From Bolinopsis microptera (lineage: Eukaryota > Ctenophora > Tentaculata > Lobata > Bolinopsidae): a DNA stretch of 64,000 nucleotides. The stretch covers positions 372,001 through 436,000 of the forward strand of contig NC_087078.1 in assembly GCF_026151205.1 (NCBI RefSeq), written 5' to 3'. Below are positions 63,734 through 64,000 of the stretch, in pieces; position 1 is the stretch's first letter, and each line of letters starts with the position of its first letter. Below the pieces are notes generated by a model. It had not been told where the DNA came from, searched no databases, and worked only from the letters and a program-made list of their open reading frames with translations. The translations under genes were made by a program, and so were the position numbers.

Positions 63734-64000
63734 GTCGTCAATATATCCAGTAGAGATAGTAAAGTTGCTTGATAGTTGTTATCGAAACTGATGGTTTTCC
63801 ATCCTGCCCCCTCATACTTATACCTTCCCGCACGGCTGGACGGGCCAGTGCCCTGCCCAATGGGCCGTCTCTTTGTAATGCACGAAAATACCCCGCCTCT
63901 CCGAGGCCCAGTTCCCGGACCTGCAGCTGCAGCTAATTGATTGCAACAACCTGGATGGTGCATGTTCATTAGCACTACGTCAAGTTTACTATAATTAGCA
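63734..64000 (-). other. Neuropeptide gene promoter region
   Basis: GC-rich compared with the rest of the window (63800-63930, several GGGCC and CCCGCC motifs), as expected near a promoter. It contains the TATA box and no other exon that I can see. Confidence 0.4.
63815..63822 (-). promoter_or_regulatory. TATA box of the neuropeptide gene
   Basis: On the minus strand this reads TATAAGTA, about 82 bases before the ATG, leaving room for a short 5' UTR of about 50 nt. Confidence 0.45.

Overview
This is nuclear DNA of an animal. It has split genes with GT-AG introns, a rhodopsin-type GPCR, a formin, a secretory neuropeptide precursor, non-LTR retrotransposons, many small inverted-repeat DNA elements, TTAGGG-type telomeric repeats and a very heavy load of minisatellites. 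In the neuropeptide precursor the peptides are preceded by acidic spacers instead of dibasic sites, and some end in PRX-amide. Both traits are known from cnidarians, so a cnidarian (perhaps medusozoan) is my best guess. It is a guess.

Layout. 1-9.9 kb has no host gene that I can support. It holds an 11-copy repeat (2810-3260), two decayed LINE 3' fragments (4410-4620 and 6175-7046), one copy of a dispersed repeat (7079-7777) and small inverted-repeat elements. 9903-11069 (+) is a two-exon class A GPCR. 11-22.6 kb holds nested non-autonomous DNA elements (15369-16324 with 15575-15684 inside it; 19204-19367), an inverted-repeat element filled with telomeric repeats (19954-20192) and a 740-bp array of an 8-bp repeat (20531-21273). 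22.66-30.76 kb (-) is a long LINE (called LINE-B here). Its ORF1 is 1387 codons and ends in an SGNH-hydrolase-like domain. Its ORF2 (APE endonuclease plus RT) is frameshifted. 31-37.5 kb is repeat-rich and has no gene.

From 37514 to at least 62447 (+) I can chain 14 exons, with matching splice phases, into one formin-like gene. It reads disordered region, helical region, coiled coil, proline-rich FH1 and the start of FH2. The rest of FH2 is not in the window. Its introns carry 19-bp, about 20-bp, 21-bp and 25-bp arrays, two adjoining palindromes, and a tail-to-tail pair of LINEs (LINE-A + and a second LINE-B -) that splits a 70-bp-unit satellite. At the right end a minus-strand neuropeptide precursor (63049-63733) encodes repeated FFFKP and FFFRPR peptides. 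It has a TATA box upstream and an apparent 1-nt frameshift.

A theme across the window is the palindrome GTTACCATGGTAAC and close variants, which match the X-box bound by RFX transcription factors. It occurs singly many times and is amplified into several unrelated arrays. A related 14-mer also lies inside the neuropeptide coding sequence, where a repeat of it coincides with the frameshift. I regard the X-box proliferation and the neuropeptide precursor as the two most interesting items.
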